64,000 nt of DNA, from contig JAYWIG010000362.1 of the NCBI GenBank assembly GCA_043789035.1, positions 13,550-77,549 of the forward strand. Direction: 5' to 3'. The DNA comes from JAYWIG01 sp043789035 (GTDB lineage Bacteria > Pseudomonadota > Gammaproteobacteria > Burkholderiales > Burkholderiaceae_E). How positions within the stretch are numbered: the stretch's first letter is position 1; each line of letters begins with the position of its first letter. The notes under the pieces were generated by a model. That model saw only the letters and a list, made by a program, of their open reading frames with translations, was not told where the DNA came from and did not search any database. Shown one piece after another: positions 34,689 to 43,121 of this stretch. A program made the translations under genes and the position numbers.

Positions 34689-35708
34689 TTAATTGGTTAA
34701 GCGTCGACCGAGGGAAACTGCGTAAGCACCTGCTCTTGCTGCAAGGGTTGGATCTGCACTGGCAGCGATGCCCTTAGGCAAAACTGTAGGAATAAAGGTT
34801 TCGCGATCACAAGTCTGATCTGTGAGACGATCCATCACTAAACGCCCCATGTTCACTTCTGCCCGATCAGTCGGCCAAGGCTCAGTCGGATCGGTCAACT
34901 GGTCTTGTGCCAGCGCTAACTGAGCGACAACATTGAAAACCACCGCACCCTTTGCGATACGCTCGGTCAACTCTGCACGCAAGAAATCAGGGCCTTTCGC
35001 TTTGGCTTCATCTTCGCTCAAGCCAACACGCCCTGCTACTGGCTCGAACCTCCAGCGAATTGCTTGCGTCTTCCCGCCTGCATTAGTAGCTATGAAGGCG
35101 TTGGTACTCCAGTACGGTACTGTTGCAAAACTGGCCGGAACAGGCTGTCCCGCAAGGTAACCAGCTTGCTTGGTTGTTGCTGGGTTAGCTTTGCTAAACG
35201 CCGCAATCGCTTCTGCGTTCATTTTGCCCGTGGCTGGGTCTGGCGCTCTTACTTTTAAGAACTCTGCAAACTGCTCGGGCGTCTGCGCAAAGAAGTGAGG
35301 TGCCGATACAAAAATCCATTCAAGTCGCTCCGAGCCGCTATCTGCACGAACGGCAATGCCGCGCACTGACTTAGCGTTATCAGGTGCTTTAGGATTTCCG
35401 CCGCCAATGGAAAATCGACCTGTCAAAGGCGTACGTTGCCCGGCCTTAAACATTGCCGCATTAGTCACTGCCGATGCTGCAGAGGAAGCTTCGAACTGAC
35501 CAGACATACAGAAGCCTTTGGCATGCGAGCTTCGGGCCATATGCTTACCGAAAACGCCATTTAAAGCGTCGACTAAAACGACTGGGGATAGTGTCGGAGC
35601 AACAGGAGCAGCAGGAGGAGCAGCGCTCATGCTTGAGCAACCAGCCGTAGCGATTGCAACGACTAACGTCGCCGCGCGTATTGATAAATAAGAGTTTGGA
35701 ATCTGCAT
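34689..35708 (-). CDS. Catalase-like peroxidase lipoprotein
   Basis: About 339 residues in the catalase-related (SrpA-like minimal catalase) family. The lipoprotein signal reads SIRAATLVVAIATAGCSS. Core blocks are RSSHAKGFCMSGQF, with the distal haem histidine, and PLTGRFSIGGGNPKAPDNAKSVRGIAVR. It lacks the flavodoxin-like and C-terminal helical parts of large catalases. It should use haem to remove peroxide or peroxidise substrates in the periplasm. ATG 35708 is preferred (GAG 6-8 nt upstream); an ATG at 35744 adds 12 residues. Five phased boxes and a -10-like TAGTTT lie upstream. Confidence 0.85.
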   Translation of the reverse strand: MQIPNSYLSIRAATLVVAIATAGCSSMSAAPPAAPVAPTLSPVVLVDALNGVFGKHMARSSHAKGFCMSGQFEASSAASAVTNAAMFKAGQRTPLTGRFSIGGGNPKAPDNAKSVRGIAVRADSGSERLEWIFVSAPHFFAQTPEQFAEFLKVRAPDPATGKMNAEAIAAFSKANPATTKQAGYLAGQPVPASFATVPYWSTNAFIATNAGGKTQAIRWRFEPVAGRVGLSEDEAKAKGPDFLRAELTERIAKGAVVFNVVAQLALAQDQLTDPTEPWPTDRAEVNMGRLVMDRLTDQTCDRETFIPTVLPKGIAASADPTLAARAGAYAVSLGRRLTN

Positions 35709-35854
35709 GTTTGTCTCATAGTTAGTTTTAGTGAAAGAAGCCATTTATTTGTAACGCTAAACATTCAATGCTTACAAGTTCTAACAATGTAAGGCAAACA
35801 TCTGATAGGCGACCGAGAGCTGCAAATTGTTTAACAGTTTGCATTGATTCTTTA

Positions 35855-35920
35855 AAACTATTTCTAAGTTATCACGTCAGCATCACCTAAGTATCACCTC
35901 AATATCACCAATAGATCACA
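35855..35920 (-). promoter_or_regulatory. Array of five 11-bp phased TCAC boxes between catalase-like and spondin-like genes
   Basis: TCACG, TCACC, TCACC, TCACC and TCACA begin at 35872, 35883, 35894, 35905 and 35916, each exactly 11 bp from the last. Read toward the catalase-like gene they are GTGAT repeats, and ten bases beyond the last one lies TAGTTT (35855-35860), the same geometry as the two promoters above. The array ends 16 bp before the spondin-like ATG on the other side, so it may also act on that gene. Confidence 0.7.
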
Positions 35921-35936
35921 ACGGAGATTCAATCAC

Positions 35937-36461
35937 ATGAGCAAGCAATTCATTAAGTCACTAACACTGTGTGTTATTTCATCATCAGTCTTGTTAGTGG
36001 CCGGCTGCGCAACAACTTCCATGAACAACGATGGTCCTAGCTACACCATTTCCATAAAGAACGATATGAAATCAGAACGCTTGGCCCCAGTGCTTATTGT
36101 GGGCGATGCAGATGATTCAAAAATTTGGGTTGGTCGCTACGTTTCCGCTGAAGCACGCACTCAATTTACGACAGGCAACCCGAGCCCAGTGGCCGCGCAA
36201 CTAGGAGGCGAGCAATTGCAACCAGGGCGAGTAGCTGTGAATGGGGAGGTGACTTTTACATTTCGAACAAAAGCCAAGACAGCACGCATTACCGCCATGG
36301 TGCACCCCGACATTACTCCAGATAATTACGTTACCGCCAAATTAGATTTGACTAAACCAGGAGTGATTCCTTTAGAGAGATTCGACATTGGTGACAACGA
36401 AAAACGCATGACGGTAGAGCGTGTTGGCCAAGTCGGCACAGTGACACTGACTTTAAAGTAA
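35937..36461 (+). CDS. Spondin-domain-like lipoprotein
   Basis: A 174-aa protein with lipoprotein signal (SSVLLVAGCATT). The mature domain begins with YTISIKNDMKSERLAPVLIVGD and contains ARITAMVHPDITPDNYVTAKLDL, resembling the Spondin_N-type beta-sandwich found in bacterial exported proteins. No catalytic motif is visible. GGAG lies about 11 nt before the ATG. It is divergent from the catalase-like lipoprotein, sharing the box array. Spondin-type proteins probably mediate binding or adhesion; the role here is unknown. Confidence 0.7.
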   Translation: MSKQFIKSLTLCVISSSVLLVAGCATTSMNNDGPSYTISIKNDMKSERLAPVLIVGDADDSKIWVGRYVSAEARTQFTTGNPSPVAAQLGGEQLQPGRVAVNGEVTFTFRTKAKTARITAMVHPDITPDNYVTAKLDLTKPGVIPLERFDIGDNEKRMTVERVGQVGTVTLTLK

Positions 36462-36522
36462 TCCGCAAAAATCATAGCAACGAACAACGCTGCGATAATC
36501 AGTTATCACTTAACGCGTCTAA

Positions 36523-37896
36523 TCATTTTCGCGCCACTCGCATTGTCACCAACTCTTCCGCAATAGTTGGGTGCACTGCCAAAGTGGCGTCGAAATCAGC
36601 TTTTGTCGCTTTCATTTGAACGGCGACGCCAATGAGTTGAATCAACTCACCGGCTTCAGGTCCAATAATATGCACACCTAGAACACGATCGCTAGTTTTA
36701 TCCACAATAATCTTCATGAAGCACTGCGTTGTTTGGTTGGCCATAACAACTTTCATGGCTCTAAAAGTAGTGCTGTAGATTTCGATGTCAGAGTAGCTCT
36801 TGCGTGCCTCCTCTTCAGATATCCCAACTGTGCCGACCTCTGGCGTTGTGAACACCGCGGTGGGAATCACCGTCACAGCAACTTGTCTTGGCTTTTTTCC
36901 GAAAACCGAGTCGGCAAAAGCATGACCTTCGAGAATAGCCGCAGGTGTTAACGTAACCCGATTGGTGACATCGCCTACCGCATACACGCTGTCTACCAAT
37001 GTCTTTGAAAACCCGTCTACGGGGATGGCCCCGGCTTCATCCAACGCTATCCCCAAAGCCTCAAGGCCTAAACCCGCAGTATTAGGGTGACGCCCGGTCG
37101 CTCTAAGGACTCGATCTACGAGCATTTTGGTGCCATCAGATAGTCTAACGTCTAGTTGCTCATCTGAACTAGCAACAATTGAAGTAATCGTCGTGTTCGA
37201 TTTAATGACCAAGCCATCAGCCACTAACTGCCGCTGAATCAATTCGCGCACTTCGTGATCAAAGCCCCTAAGAACAAGTTCACCACGCATGACTAGCGTA
37301 ACTTCGGACCCAAGCCGATTCAACAAACAGGCTAATTCCAAAGCGATATAGCCCGCTCCTTGTACAACGACTTGTTTGGGGCATTCAGGCCAAAGAAAGA
37401 ATTCGTTTGAACTACTCGCCAACCCAGCACCGGGAATATCATCAGGCATTGTTGGGGAAGCGCCCGTAGCAATGAGGATCGTTCCTGCATGAATCGTTTG
37501 TGCGGCCTTTCCATCTGCACCGGCAGAAAGCTCCACCGTGTGCTTGTCGACAAGACGTGCGCGCTGTGAATAAATTTCAACACCCGTCGCCATTAAGTTT
37601 CTCGTATAAATTCCCTCTAAGCGATTGACTTCCGCGTGGACGCGACTCATCAGCTTTGGCCAGGAAAAAGTTGGAGTTTCGGAATCCCAACCAAAGCCCT
37701 TAGAGGCTTCGAACTCGTTACCAAATCGCGACGCCATCACCATCAATTTTTTTGGCACACAACCCCGAATAACGCAGGTACCCCCCATGCGATATTCTTC
37801 CGCCAAAGCGACTGTAGAACCATGGGTTGCCGCGATGCGCGCAGCACGAACGCCGCCAGAGCCGCCACCAATCACAAACAAATCAACACTCTTCAT
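36523..37896 (-). CDS. gor: Glutathione-disulfide reductase
   Basis: A 457-aa class I pyridine nucleotide-disulfide oxidoreductase. FAD-binding LFVIGGGSGGVRAARIAA, redox-active GGTCVIRGCVPKKLM, NADPH domain VVVQGAGYIALELACLLNRLG and C-terminal HPTIAEEL with the catalytic His-Glu pair identify glutathione reductase rather than lipoamide dehydrogenase or mercuric reductase. ATG 37896 has GGAG 6 nt upstream; a TTG 12 bp earlier is less likely. It follows the sensor kinase by 21 bp, so the two-component operon also makes the enzyme that keeps glutathione reduced. Confidence 0.9.
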   Translation of the reverse strand: MKSVDLFVIGGGSGGVRAARIAATHGSTVALAEEYRMGGTCVIRGCVPKKLMVMASRFGNEFEASKGFGWDSETPTFSWPKLMSRVHAEVNRLEGIYTRNLMATGVEIYSQRARLVDKHTVELSAGADGKAAQTIHAGTILIATGASPTMPDDIPGAGLASSSNEFFLWPECPKQVVVQGAGYIALELACLLNRLGSEVTLVMRGELVLRGFDHEVRELIQRQLVADGLVIKSNTTITSIVASSDEQLDVRLSDGTKMLVDRVLRATGRHPNTAGLGLEALGIALDEAGAIPVDGFSKTLVDSVYAVGDVTNRVTLTPAAILEGHAFADSVFGKKPRQVAVTVIPTAVFTTPEVGTVGISEEEARKSYSDIEIYSTTFRAMKVVMANQTTQCFMKIIVDKTSDRVLGVHIIGPEAGELIQLIGVAVQMKATKADFDATLAVHPTIAEELVTMRVARK

Positions 37897-37917
37897 TCTG
37901 CTCTCCAAGGTATCTGA

Positions 37918-39486
37918 TCAATGTACATCCGTAGGCATCTTACTGGAGCGCTTTTCAAAGTTAATACTTATCAAACCACCGCCGTCAGGCCGATTAGATG
38001 CGCTCAGCTTACCACCGTGCAGTTTCATGATCCGCTGGGTAATTGCCAAGCCTAAACCTCCGATGGTGGATGCCGCTCTTTTCAACGGCGGTGTTCGCAA
38101 TGAGGAACCTTGCGTAAGTCGCTCGAGGATTTCACCAGAAAACCCATTGCCATTGTCTGCAACAGAGACTTGTATTGAGTCAGGGTTCATTGCGTCAATT
38201 TTCACGTCAATCTGGGGCATCCGCGTCGACTTGCCATGTTTCATCGCGTTATCAATCAAATTCGTAATAGCACGTTCAATCAAGTGGATATTCGCTTTGA
38301 GCTTGACGGATTTCGGTGGCACGAGCTCAAACGTAAACGCTATATTTGAATCGAGTTGCTTGAATTTCTGAACAATATCCCCAACAAGGTCATCGAGCGA
38401 AAACCACTCGAACTCAACAATTTGATCGGTGAGCTCGAGCACTGCAAGCTCGAAAAGTTCTTGCGATAGTGCCCGAACCCGATCACTTTGGTCCAATGCA
38501 ATCTGTAAGACTTTTCGATCTGCCATTGATAGGTTCGAGGCCCGCTGATGAAGAGCTTCAAGGTTGCCATGCAGGGCTGTCAGTGGTACACGCAAATCGT
38601 GAGCGACACCGGCCATAACTTCGCGGTGTTCATAAGAGATTCGTTCGGCTTTTGTACTTTGAACTTCAAGCCGCGTCGTCATCGTTGCAAAAGAGTTTTC
38701 AAGAATTTCGATCTCGTCACCAGTCTGGCTGAAATCGGTGGGCGTTGAAGATGATGAGTCCTTTGTGTCACGCTGAAACAACGCCATTTTTTGCGCGAGG
38801 CTGCCTAGTCGTCCTGTTAGTTTTTTCGCAATCAAATACCCGCCTATCGAGGTGACGACAAATGCCAGTATTAATAAGGTGAATGAGCTGCCAAAGTGAT
38901 TTGCGACGCTGCTCACTGCATTTCCATTTTTTTGCATTTGGCTATTGATCAAAATATAGAGATAACCCTGTTTGTTGGGCTCCTTAAGTGCAGGCCAATG
39001 GCTGCGTGCCGGAGTAAAGCGTGCGGCACTAAAAATGCGGGGTGACGCAGCATTTAAAGGATCTGTGCCGCGAATCGGAAACATATCGTTTTGCAAGAAA
39101 TGTTCAATCGGTTTGAGATCAACGACATGGGTTTCCAGCTCGCGAGTTGTGTTGATAAACGCTAGTACCTTACCGCTATCATCGAGCACATATACTTGAA
39201 TTGTCGGGTTGACCACCATAAGCATCGACAAAATAGCATTACGTTCTGCGCTGCGCCCCTCCAACGCACTAGAAGCCATCACATCAGGCCAGTTATCGAC
39301 GATGTTTTTTGCTAAGTCTTTGGACAAACCTTGCAAGAGTTTTTGCTCGTGCTCTTGAGAAGCATTAATTGCAATGATTCCGGCGAATAGGCTAAACAAT
39401 GCCAGCAGCGATACCAAGGCATATGCAATTTTGGAGGCGAGTGGGGTTGACTTTACTAACACTACGGCTTCAGGGCGTTGGCTCAA
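37918..39486 (-). CDS. Two-component sensor histidine kinase
   Basis: A 522-aa kinase. TM1 (AYALVSLLALFSLFAGIIAI, about 20-40), a periplasmic sensor of about 150 residues, TM2 (SFTLLILAFVVTSIGGYLIA, about 199-218), HAMP, HisKA with the phosphorylated His in GVAHDLRVPLTALHG, and HATPase_c with NLIDNAMKHG (N box), VADNGNGFSGE (G1) and GGLGLAITQRI (G2). It overlaps the response-regulator gene by 17 bp. The start is TTG 39486 with AGGA upstream. The sensed signal is not known; neighbours point to oxidative or envelope stress. Confidence 0.92.
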   Translation of the reverse strand: MSQRPEAVVLVKSTPLASKIAYALVSLLALFSLFAGIIAINASQEHEQKLLQGLSKDLAKNIVDNWPDVMASSALEGRSAERNAILSMLMVVNPTIQVYVLDDSGKVLAFINTTRELETHVVDLKPIEHFLQNDMFPIRGTDPLNAASPRIFSAARFTPARSHWPALKEPNKQGYLYILINSQMQKNGNAVSSVANHFGSSFTLLILAFVVTSIGGYLIAKKLTGRLGSLAQKMALFQRDTKDSSSSTPTDFSQTGDEIEILENSFATMTTRLEVQSTKAERISYEHREVMAGVAHDLRVPLTALHGNLEALHQRASNLSMADRKVLQIALDQSDRVRALSQELFELAVLELTDQIVEFEWFSLDDLVGDIVQKFKQLDSNIAFTFELVPPKSVKLKANIHLIERAITNLIDNAMKHGKSTRMPQIDVKIDAMNPDSIQVSVADNGNGFSGEILERLTQGSSLRTPPLKRAASTIGGLGLAITQRIMKLHGGKLSASNRPDGGGLISINFEKRSSKMPTDVH

Positions 39487-40168
39487 ATCGATATCCTACA
39501 CCCCAGACGGTGATGATGAATTTGGGATTTTCCGGGTCTACTTCTATTTTTGCCCGCAGCCTGTTGATCTGAGAATTCACAGCATGCTCGAAGCCGTCAA
39601 AATTCGTTCCCCACACTTCTTGAATTAAATGAGCGCGGGTAAACACACGCTTCGGATGAGACACCAAAAACCAAAGTAGATCAAACTCCCGGCGGGTAAT
39701 CGGTATACCGACATCCTTATGGAATAGCTCCCGCTTTAGGGCATCAAGATGAAGGTCGGAGAATCGTGCTTGAAGCGGCTCCCGTGCGTGTGTGAGTCGT
39801 AAATCCTTTCTCCTAAGCACGGCTCGCATTCGCGCCACTAGTTCAAGCATCGAGAAAGGCTTGGCAATGTAGTCATCGGCGCCAAGCTCTAAACCCAGTA
39901 CACAATGCGCCTCGGCAGTTCGCCCTGTGATCATGAGAATAGCAACATCATTTTTATTTGATCGTATGTGCCGACAAATATCCCACCCGTCGAGCTTTGG
40001 CAACATAAGATCTAACAAAACCAAGTCCCAGCGTTGTTGCTCAAATGTGGCCGGTGCTTTTTGGCCATCTGACTCACGATGCAGCACATAACCCGCGCCT
40101 TCGAGGTTGAGTTGGATGGCGTTTGCGACAGCATCGTCGTCTTCAATTAAGAGTATGTTTTCATTCAT
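39470..40168 (-). CDS. OmpR/PhoB-family response regulator
   Basis: Receiver domain (NILLIEDDDAV, phospho-acceptor Asp in VLLDLMLPKLDGW, TGRTAE, and the lysine in YIAKPFS) plus a C-terminal winged helix (ITRREFDLLWFLVSHPKRVFTRAHLIQEVWG ... NRLRAKIEVDPENPKFIITVWGVGYRF). This wHTH type binds direct repeats about 11 bp apart, matching boxes found at three nearby promoters. I start at ATG 40168 before the conserved MNENILLIEDD; the frame extends 13 residues further without support. It heads the regulator-kinase-gor operon and is divergent from msrB. Confidence 0.92.
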   Translation of the reverse strand: MNENILLIEDDDAVANAIQLNLEGAGYVLHRESDGQKAPATFEQQRWDLVLLDLMLPKLDGWDICRHIRSNKNDVAILMITGRTAEAHCVLGLELGADDYIAKPFSMLELVARMRAVLRRKDLRLTHAREPLQARFSDLHLDALKRELFHKDVGIPITRREFDLLWFLVSHPKRVFTRAHLIQEVWGTNFDGFEHAVNSQINRLRAKIEVDPENPKFIITVWGVGYRFEPTP

Positions 40169-40373
40169 GCTACGCAATATATCCCGGCAACGTACCAAAA
40201 TCATCACGAACGCGAGATAAATTGATTACGGTTTAATCTCGCTTGCCTAGGTCATTTGATACTAAATCGAGATGTCTTTTACGTTAGCTTTTGGTATTTG
40301 TGTCGACTTGACAAAGGTAGCAAATTTGCATTTTTATTGTACTTTTAGTGTTAACTTTTTTTCAGGATATTGT

Positions 40374-40883
40374 ATGAACCGACGTCACGCAATTTTTAGA
40401 TTCTCAACTCTTGCATTAGGAATAGCCATGTCCACCCCCTCCGGGAGTGCTCCAAGCACCACATCCTTCACGCCTCTCACCAAAACCAAGGCCGACTGGA
40501 AAACGTTGTTACCTGCTGCTGCCTACACGGTTTTGTTTGAAGAGTCGACCGAACGTGCAGGTAGCAGCCCCTTAAACGACGAGAAGCGTAACGGCACCTA
40601 CATCTGTGCTGCCTGCAACCTTCCGTTGTTTAATAACGCACAAAAATTTAACAGCGGTACTGGTTGGCCAAGTTTCTTTGACGCACTACCCGGTACGTTA
40701 GGGGAAAAGCGTGATTTCAAACTGGTTTGGCCACGCACCGAATACCACTGTGCTCGTTGCGGTGGGCATCAAGGCCATGTGTTCAATGATGGCCCCAAGC
40801 CAACAGGTTTACGTTATTGCAACAATGGTGTGGCGCTTCAGTTCGTGCCATCAGAAGCTAAACTTCCGGAGTTAAGAACATGA
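40374..40883 (+). CDS. msrB: Exported peptide-methionine (R)-S-oxide reductase MsrB
   Basis: From ATG 40374 (AGGA 8-9 nt upstream) the product is 169 aa with an N-terminal export signal beginning MNRRHAIFRFSTLALGIA, a twin-arginine-like start. The MsrB fold has zinc cysteines C78/C81 and C126/C129, FNSGTGWPSFF, GHQGHVFNDGP and the catalytic Cys149 in GLRYCNNG. It reduces the R form of methionine sulfoxide in proteins. Its stop overlaps the next msrA start (ATGA), so exported MsrB and MsrA are made together. Confidence 0.9.
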   Translation: MNRRHAIFRFSTLALGIAMSTPSGSAPSTTSFTPLTKTKADWKTLLPAAAYTVLFEESTERAGSSPLNDEKRNGTYICAACNLPLFNNAQKFNSGTGWPSFFDALPGTLGEKRDFKLVWPRTEYHCARCGGHQGHVFNDGPKPTGLRYCNNGVALQFVPSEAKLPELRT

Positions 40884-41491
40884 GTATTTTTAAAAGAATT
40901 GCCGTTTCTCTTGGCTTGGCCCTGAGCCTTGCGGTCGGCATCGCCAACGTGCATGCACAAACACCGAAAACTGCTAGCGCCATTTTTGCAGGTGGGTGCT
41001 TTTGGTGTACTGAATCCGACTTTGAGAAGCTGCCTGGCGTGATTAGCGCTGAATCGGGCTACATCGGTGGCAAAACGGTGAATCCGACTTATCAAGAAGT
41101 GAGCGCGGGTCGCACTGGCCACACCGAGGGGGTACGTGTCGTGTACGACCCGACCAAGGTTAGCTATTCAGTCTTACTAGAATACTTTTGGAAGACCATC
41201 GACCCGACAGTGAAGGATCAACAGTTTTGCGATCACGGCAGTCAGTATCGTAGTGCGATTTTTTACGATACTGAAGAGCAACGATCTTTAATCGAAGCCA
41301 GTAAAGCGGCCCTGTTAAAGGCAGGACCAGTGAAAGTCATTCACACTGAAATTGCCAAAACGAGTACGTTTTATCCGGCCGAGGAATACCATCAAGATTA
41401 CTACAAGAAGAATCCTATTCGCTACAAAGGGTATCGCTACAACTGTGGTCGCGATGCTCGCTTGGCCGAAGTCTGGGGTTCGAAAAAGTAA
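40880..41491 (+). CDS. msrA: Exported peptide-methionine (S)-S-oxide reductase MsrA
   Basis: A 203-aa MsrA with a Sec signal peptide (MSIFKRIAVSLGLALSLAVGIANVHAQ). The active site is AGGCFWC (C40, C43), followed by SGYIGG, GRTGHTEGVRV, DHGSQYRSAIFY and AEEYHQDYY. The extra cysteine in YNCGRDARL may be the recycling cysteine. It repairs the S form of methionine sulfoxide in exported proteins. It overlaps msrB by 4 bp; electron supply would need a thioredoxin-like or DsbD-type carrier that is not in this window. Confidence 0.93.
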   Translation: MSIFKRIAVSLGLALSLAVGIANVHAQTPKTASAIFAGGCFWCTESDFEKLPGVISAESGYIGGKTVNPTYQEVSAGRTGHTEGVRVVYDPTKVSYSVLLEYFWKTIDPTVKDQQFCDHGSQYRSAIFYDTEEQRSLIEASKAALLKAGPVKVIHTEIAKTSTFYPAEEYHQDYYKKNPIRYKGYRYNCGRDARLAEVWGSKK

Positions 41492-41511
41492 AGTTATATA
41501 GGAGTTAGATT

Positions 41512-42012
41512 ATGAACACGGGTATTACAGAAACCGCCTATTTAGCAGGCGGATGCTTTTGGGGCATGCAAGACCTATTGCGTGGTATCCCCGGCGTAAT
41601 TAAGACTGAAGTGGGCTATACCGGCGGTTGGTTAGACAACCCGAAATACGACGACACGCATGATTCAAAGTCAGGGCATGCCGAGGCGGTGACGATCGTT
41701 TTCGACCCTAGTACGATTAGCTTCGAAACGTTGCTGGAACAGTGGTTTTTCAAAATGCACGACCCAACCACTTTGAATCGGCAGGGAAACGATATGGGCA
41801 CGCAGTATCGCTCCACAATTTTTTACACGGATGAAGCGCAACATGCTACGGCGCAGGCCGTCATCAAGCGAATTAACGAATCGGGCAAATGGAAGCGCCC
41901 CATCATTACGACGCTTGAGCGTTTCGAGAAATGGTGGGTCGGCGAGGGTTACCATCAGGATTACCTAGAGAAAAATCCTGGTGGCTATACCTGCCATTTC
42001 ATGAGGGGTTGA
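41512..42012 (+). CDS. msrA: Cytosolic peptide-methionine (S)-S-oxide reductase MsrA
   Basis: A second MsrA of 166 aa without a signal peptide. Active site AGGCFWGMQDLLRG (C15), then VGYTGGW, SGHAEAVTIVFDP, DPTTLNRQGNDMGTQYRSTIFY and GEGYHQDYL. It belongs to the MsrA subgroup with GCFWG and no obvious C-terminal recycling cysteine pair. It follows the exported MsrA by 20 bp, giving the cell one copy for each compartment. Its stop lies inside the remnant of an antitoxin gene. Confidence 0.92.
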   Translation: MNTGITETAYLAGGCFWGMQDLLRGIPGVIKTEVGYTGGWLDNPKYDDTHDSKSGHAEAVTIVFDPSTISFETLLEQWFFKMHDPTTLNRQGNDMGTQYRSTIFYTDEAQHATAQAVIKRINESGKWKRPIITTLERFEKWWVGEGYHQDYLEKNPGGYTCHFMRG

Positions 42013-42209
42013 AACAGGTGGCGGCGCGGGCTCATGCACGCGCACGGTCGATCAAGCTCGGCCAAGCCATCTCCGAGCTTTTCGTGAGAGGAAGTTCCGG
42101 CAGTGTTCCGATGCGTCAGTTGAACGGCGTTTGGGTATTCGAACCGCCTAAGGATGCGCCCACCATATCGGCTGAACAAGTAAAGCAAATGTTAGGAGAG
42201 TCGCTTTGA
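42009..42209 (+). pseudogene. VapB-type antitoxin remnant, N-terminus lost
   Basis: The frame encodes the C-terminal two thirds of a VapB-like antitoxin (RSIKLGQAISELFVRG...GVWVFEPPKDAPTISAEQVKQMLGESL). The ribbon strand that should open such a protein (an MRTT-type start) is missing; this frame runs into the msrA end. A GTG at 42018 could start a shortened product, but without the DNA-binding strand. It directly precedes the broken PIN toxin (TTGA overlap), so the pair was once an operon. Confidence 0.65.
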
Positions 42210-42552
42210 CCGGCTTTCTTCTCGATGCTAATACCTTGATCGCTCTTGGGTGGCCATCACATGAGTATCATGAACAAATTCAAGATTGGTTCAAGCTGAA
42301 CTTTTAACGAGAAGCACTGCAAATCGACATCACAAATTCTTGGCTCTCGATGTACAAGATGCCGAAGTCATAGGAATCTGCAGCGGCGGCCTAATGGAGC
42401 ACAGGCAAGTGACCGCCGCTTATCTTCTGGCACAGGCGGTAAAAACCAAATTTAAGTTAGTAACCTTTGATTCTGGATTGAGGCAGTTGCTCGCTACTGA
42501 GCGCGAGCGTGCAACGCACATCCTTACTCTTGGAGCAAAGCTACTAAGTTAA
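42206..42552 (+). pseudogene. PIN-domain (VapC) toxin remnant, frameshifted
   Basis: The first frame (42206-42307) gives FLLDANTLIALGWPSHEYHEQIQDWF, the N-terminal strand of a PIN toxin with its first catalytic Asp, and then stops. The C-terminal part is in another frame (about 42330-42552): GLMEHRQVTAAYLLAQAVKTKFKLVTFDSGL, the usual PIN C-terminus. The two together are about 30 residues short of the family, so there is both a frameshift and an internal deletion. It is inactive. Confidence 0.7.
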
Positions 42553-42971
42553 ATCAATTTGATGTGGGGAACCTGCATCTGATCCCACAATAGATCGATC
42601 ACTTGGTTCTGCGTCGTAGTTGATTTGTATAACCTCACCTCCACACTCACCTTCATTTTTGGTTCGCCAATCGCTTGAAGTCGACCCTGCGACATATCCT
42701 GAGTTACGCACCCAAATGGCAACCAACTAACGCCGTGTCCGGCGAGCACCATGGCTTTAATCGCATCAGCCATCTGAGTTTGAAAGACTTTGTCTAAGTT
42801 CGAAGCGCTATTCGATTGAAACTGAATCATATCGACGAGTTGCGAAAAGAAGATACCCGGCGCATAAGCTAAATAAGGTGTGGCATTAGTTTCCATTGAA
42901 TGGAAGGAAAAGAGTGGGTTGCCGTCAACCGTCGCGGAAAACAGCGCGAATTCATCTTTCGCTAACAACAC
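42549..42971 (-). pseudogene. LysR-type regulator remnant (effector domain only)
   Basis: The frame encodes the second half of a LysR effector domain (LAYAPGIFFSQLVDMIQ, DAIKAMVLAGHGVSWLPFGCV, VRLYKS). Similar sequence continues upstream of the GTG at 42971 (LPADVFTSV) until an in-frame TGA at 43002-43004. That stop lies in a perfect 17-bp tandem duplication (42981-43014), which shifts the frame. The HTH half is absent; the region further upstream belongs to the DUF1028 gene. It cannot bind DNA in the usual way. Confidence 0.7.
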
Positions 42972-42980
42972 CGACGTAAA

Positions 42981-43014
42981 GACATCAGCTGGCAGAAGAC
43001 ATCAGCTGGCAGAA
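42981..43014. repeat. Perfect 17-bp tandem duplication
   Basis: GACATCAGCTGGCAGAA occurs twice with no gap (42981-42997 and 42998-43014). It lies at the break of the LysR remnant and looks like a slip or repair scar. Confidence 0.95.
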
Positions 43015-43121
43015 AATTCGTGCCCAAAAGACGGGTGCTTCTGGCACGGGAAATGCTTTACCCTTTAAGCCAGAACTATGACAACATTATTCCTTTTACT
43101 GAATTAGAGAACTCCCCCCTT

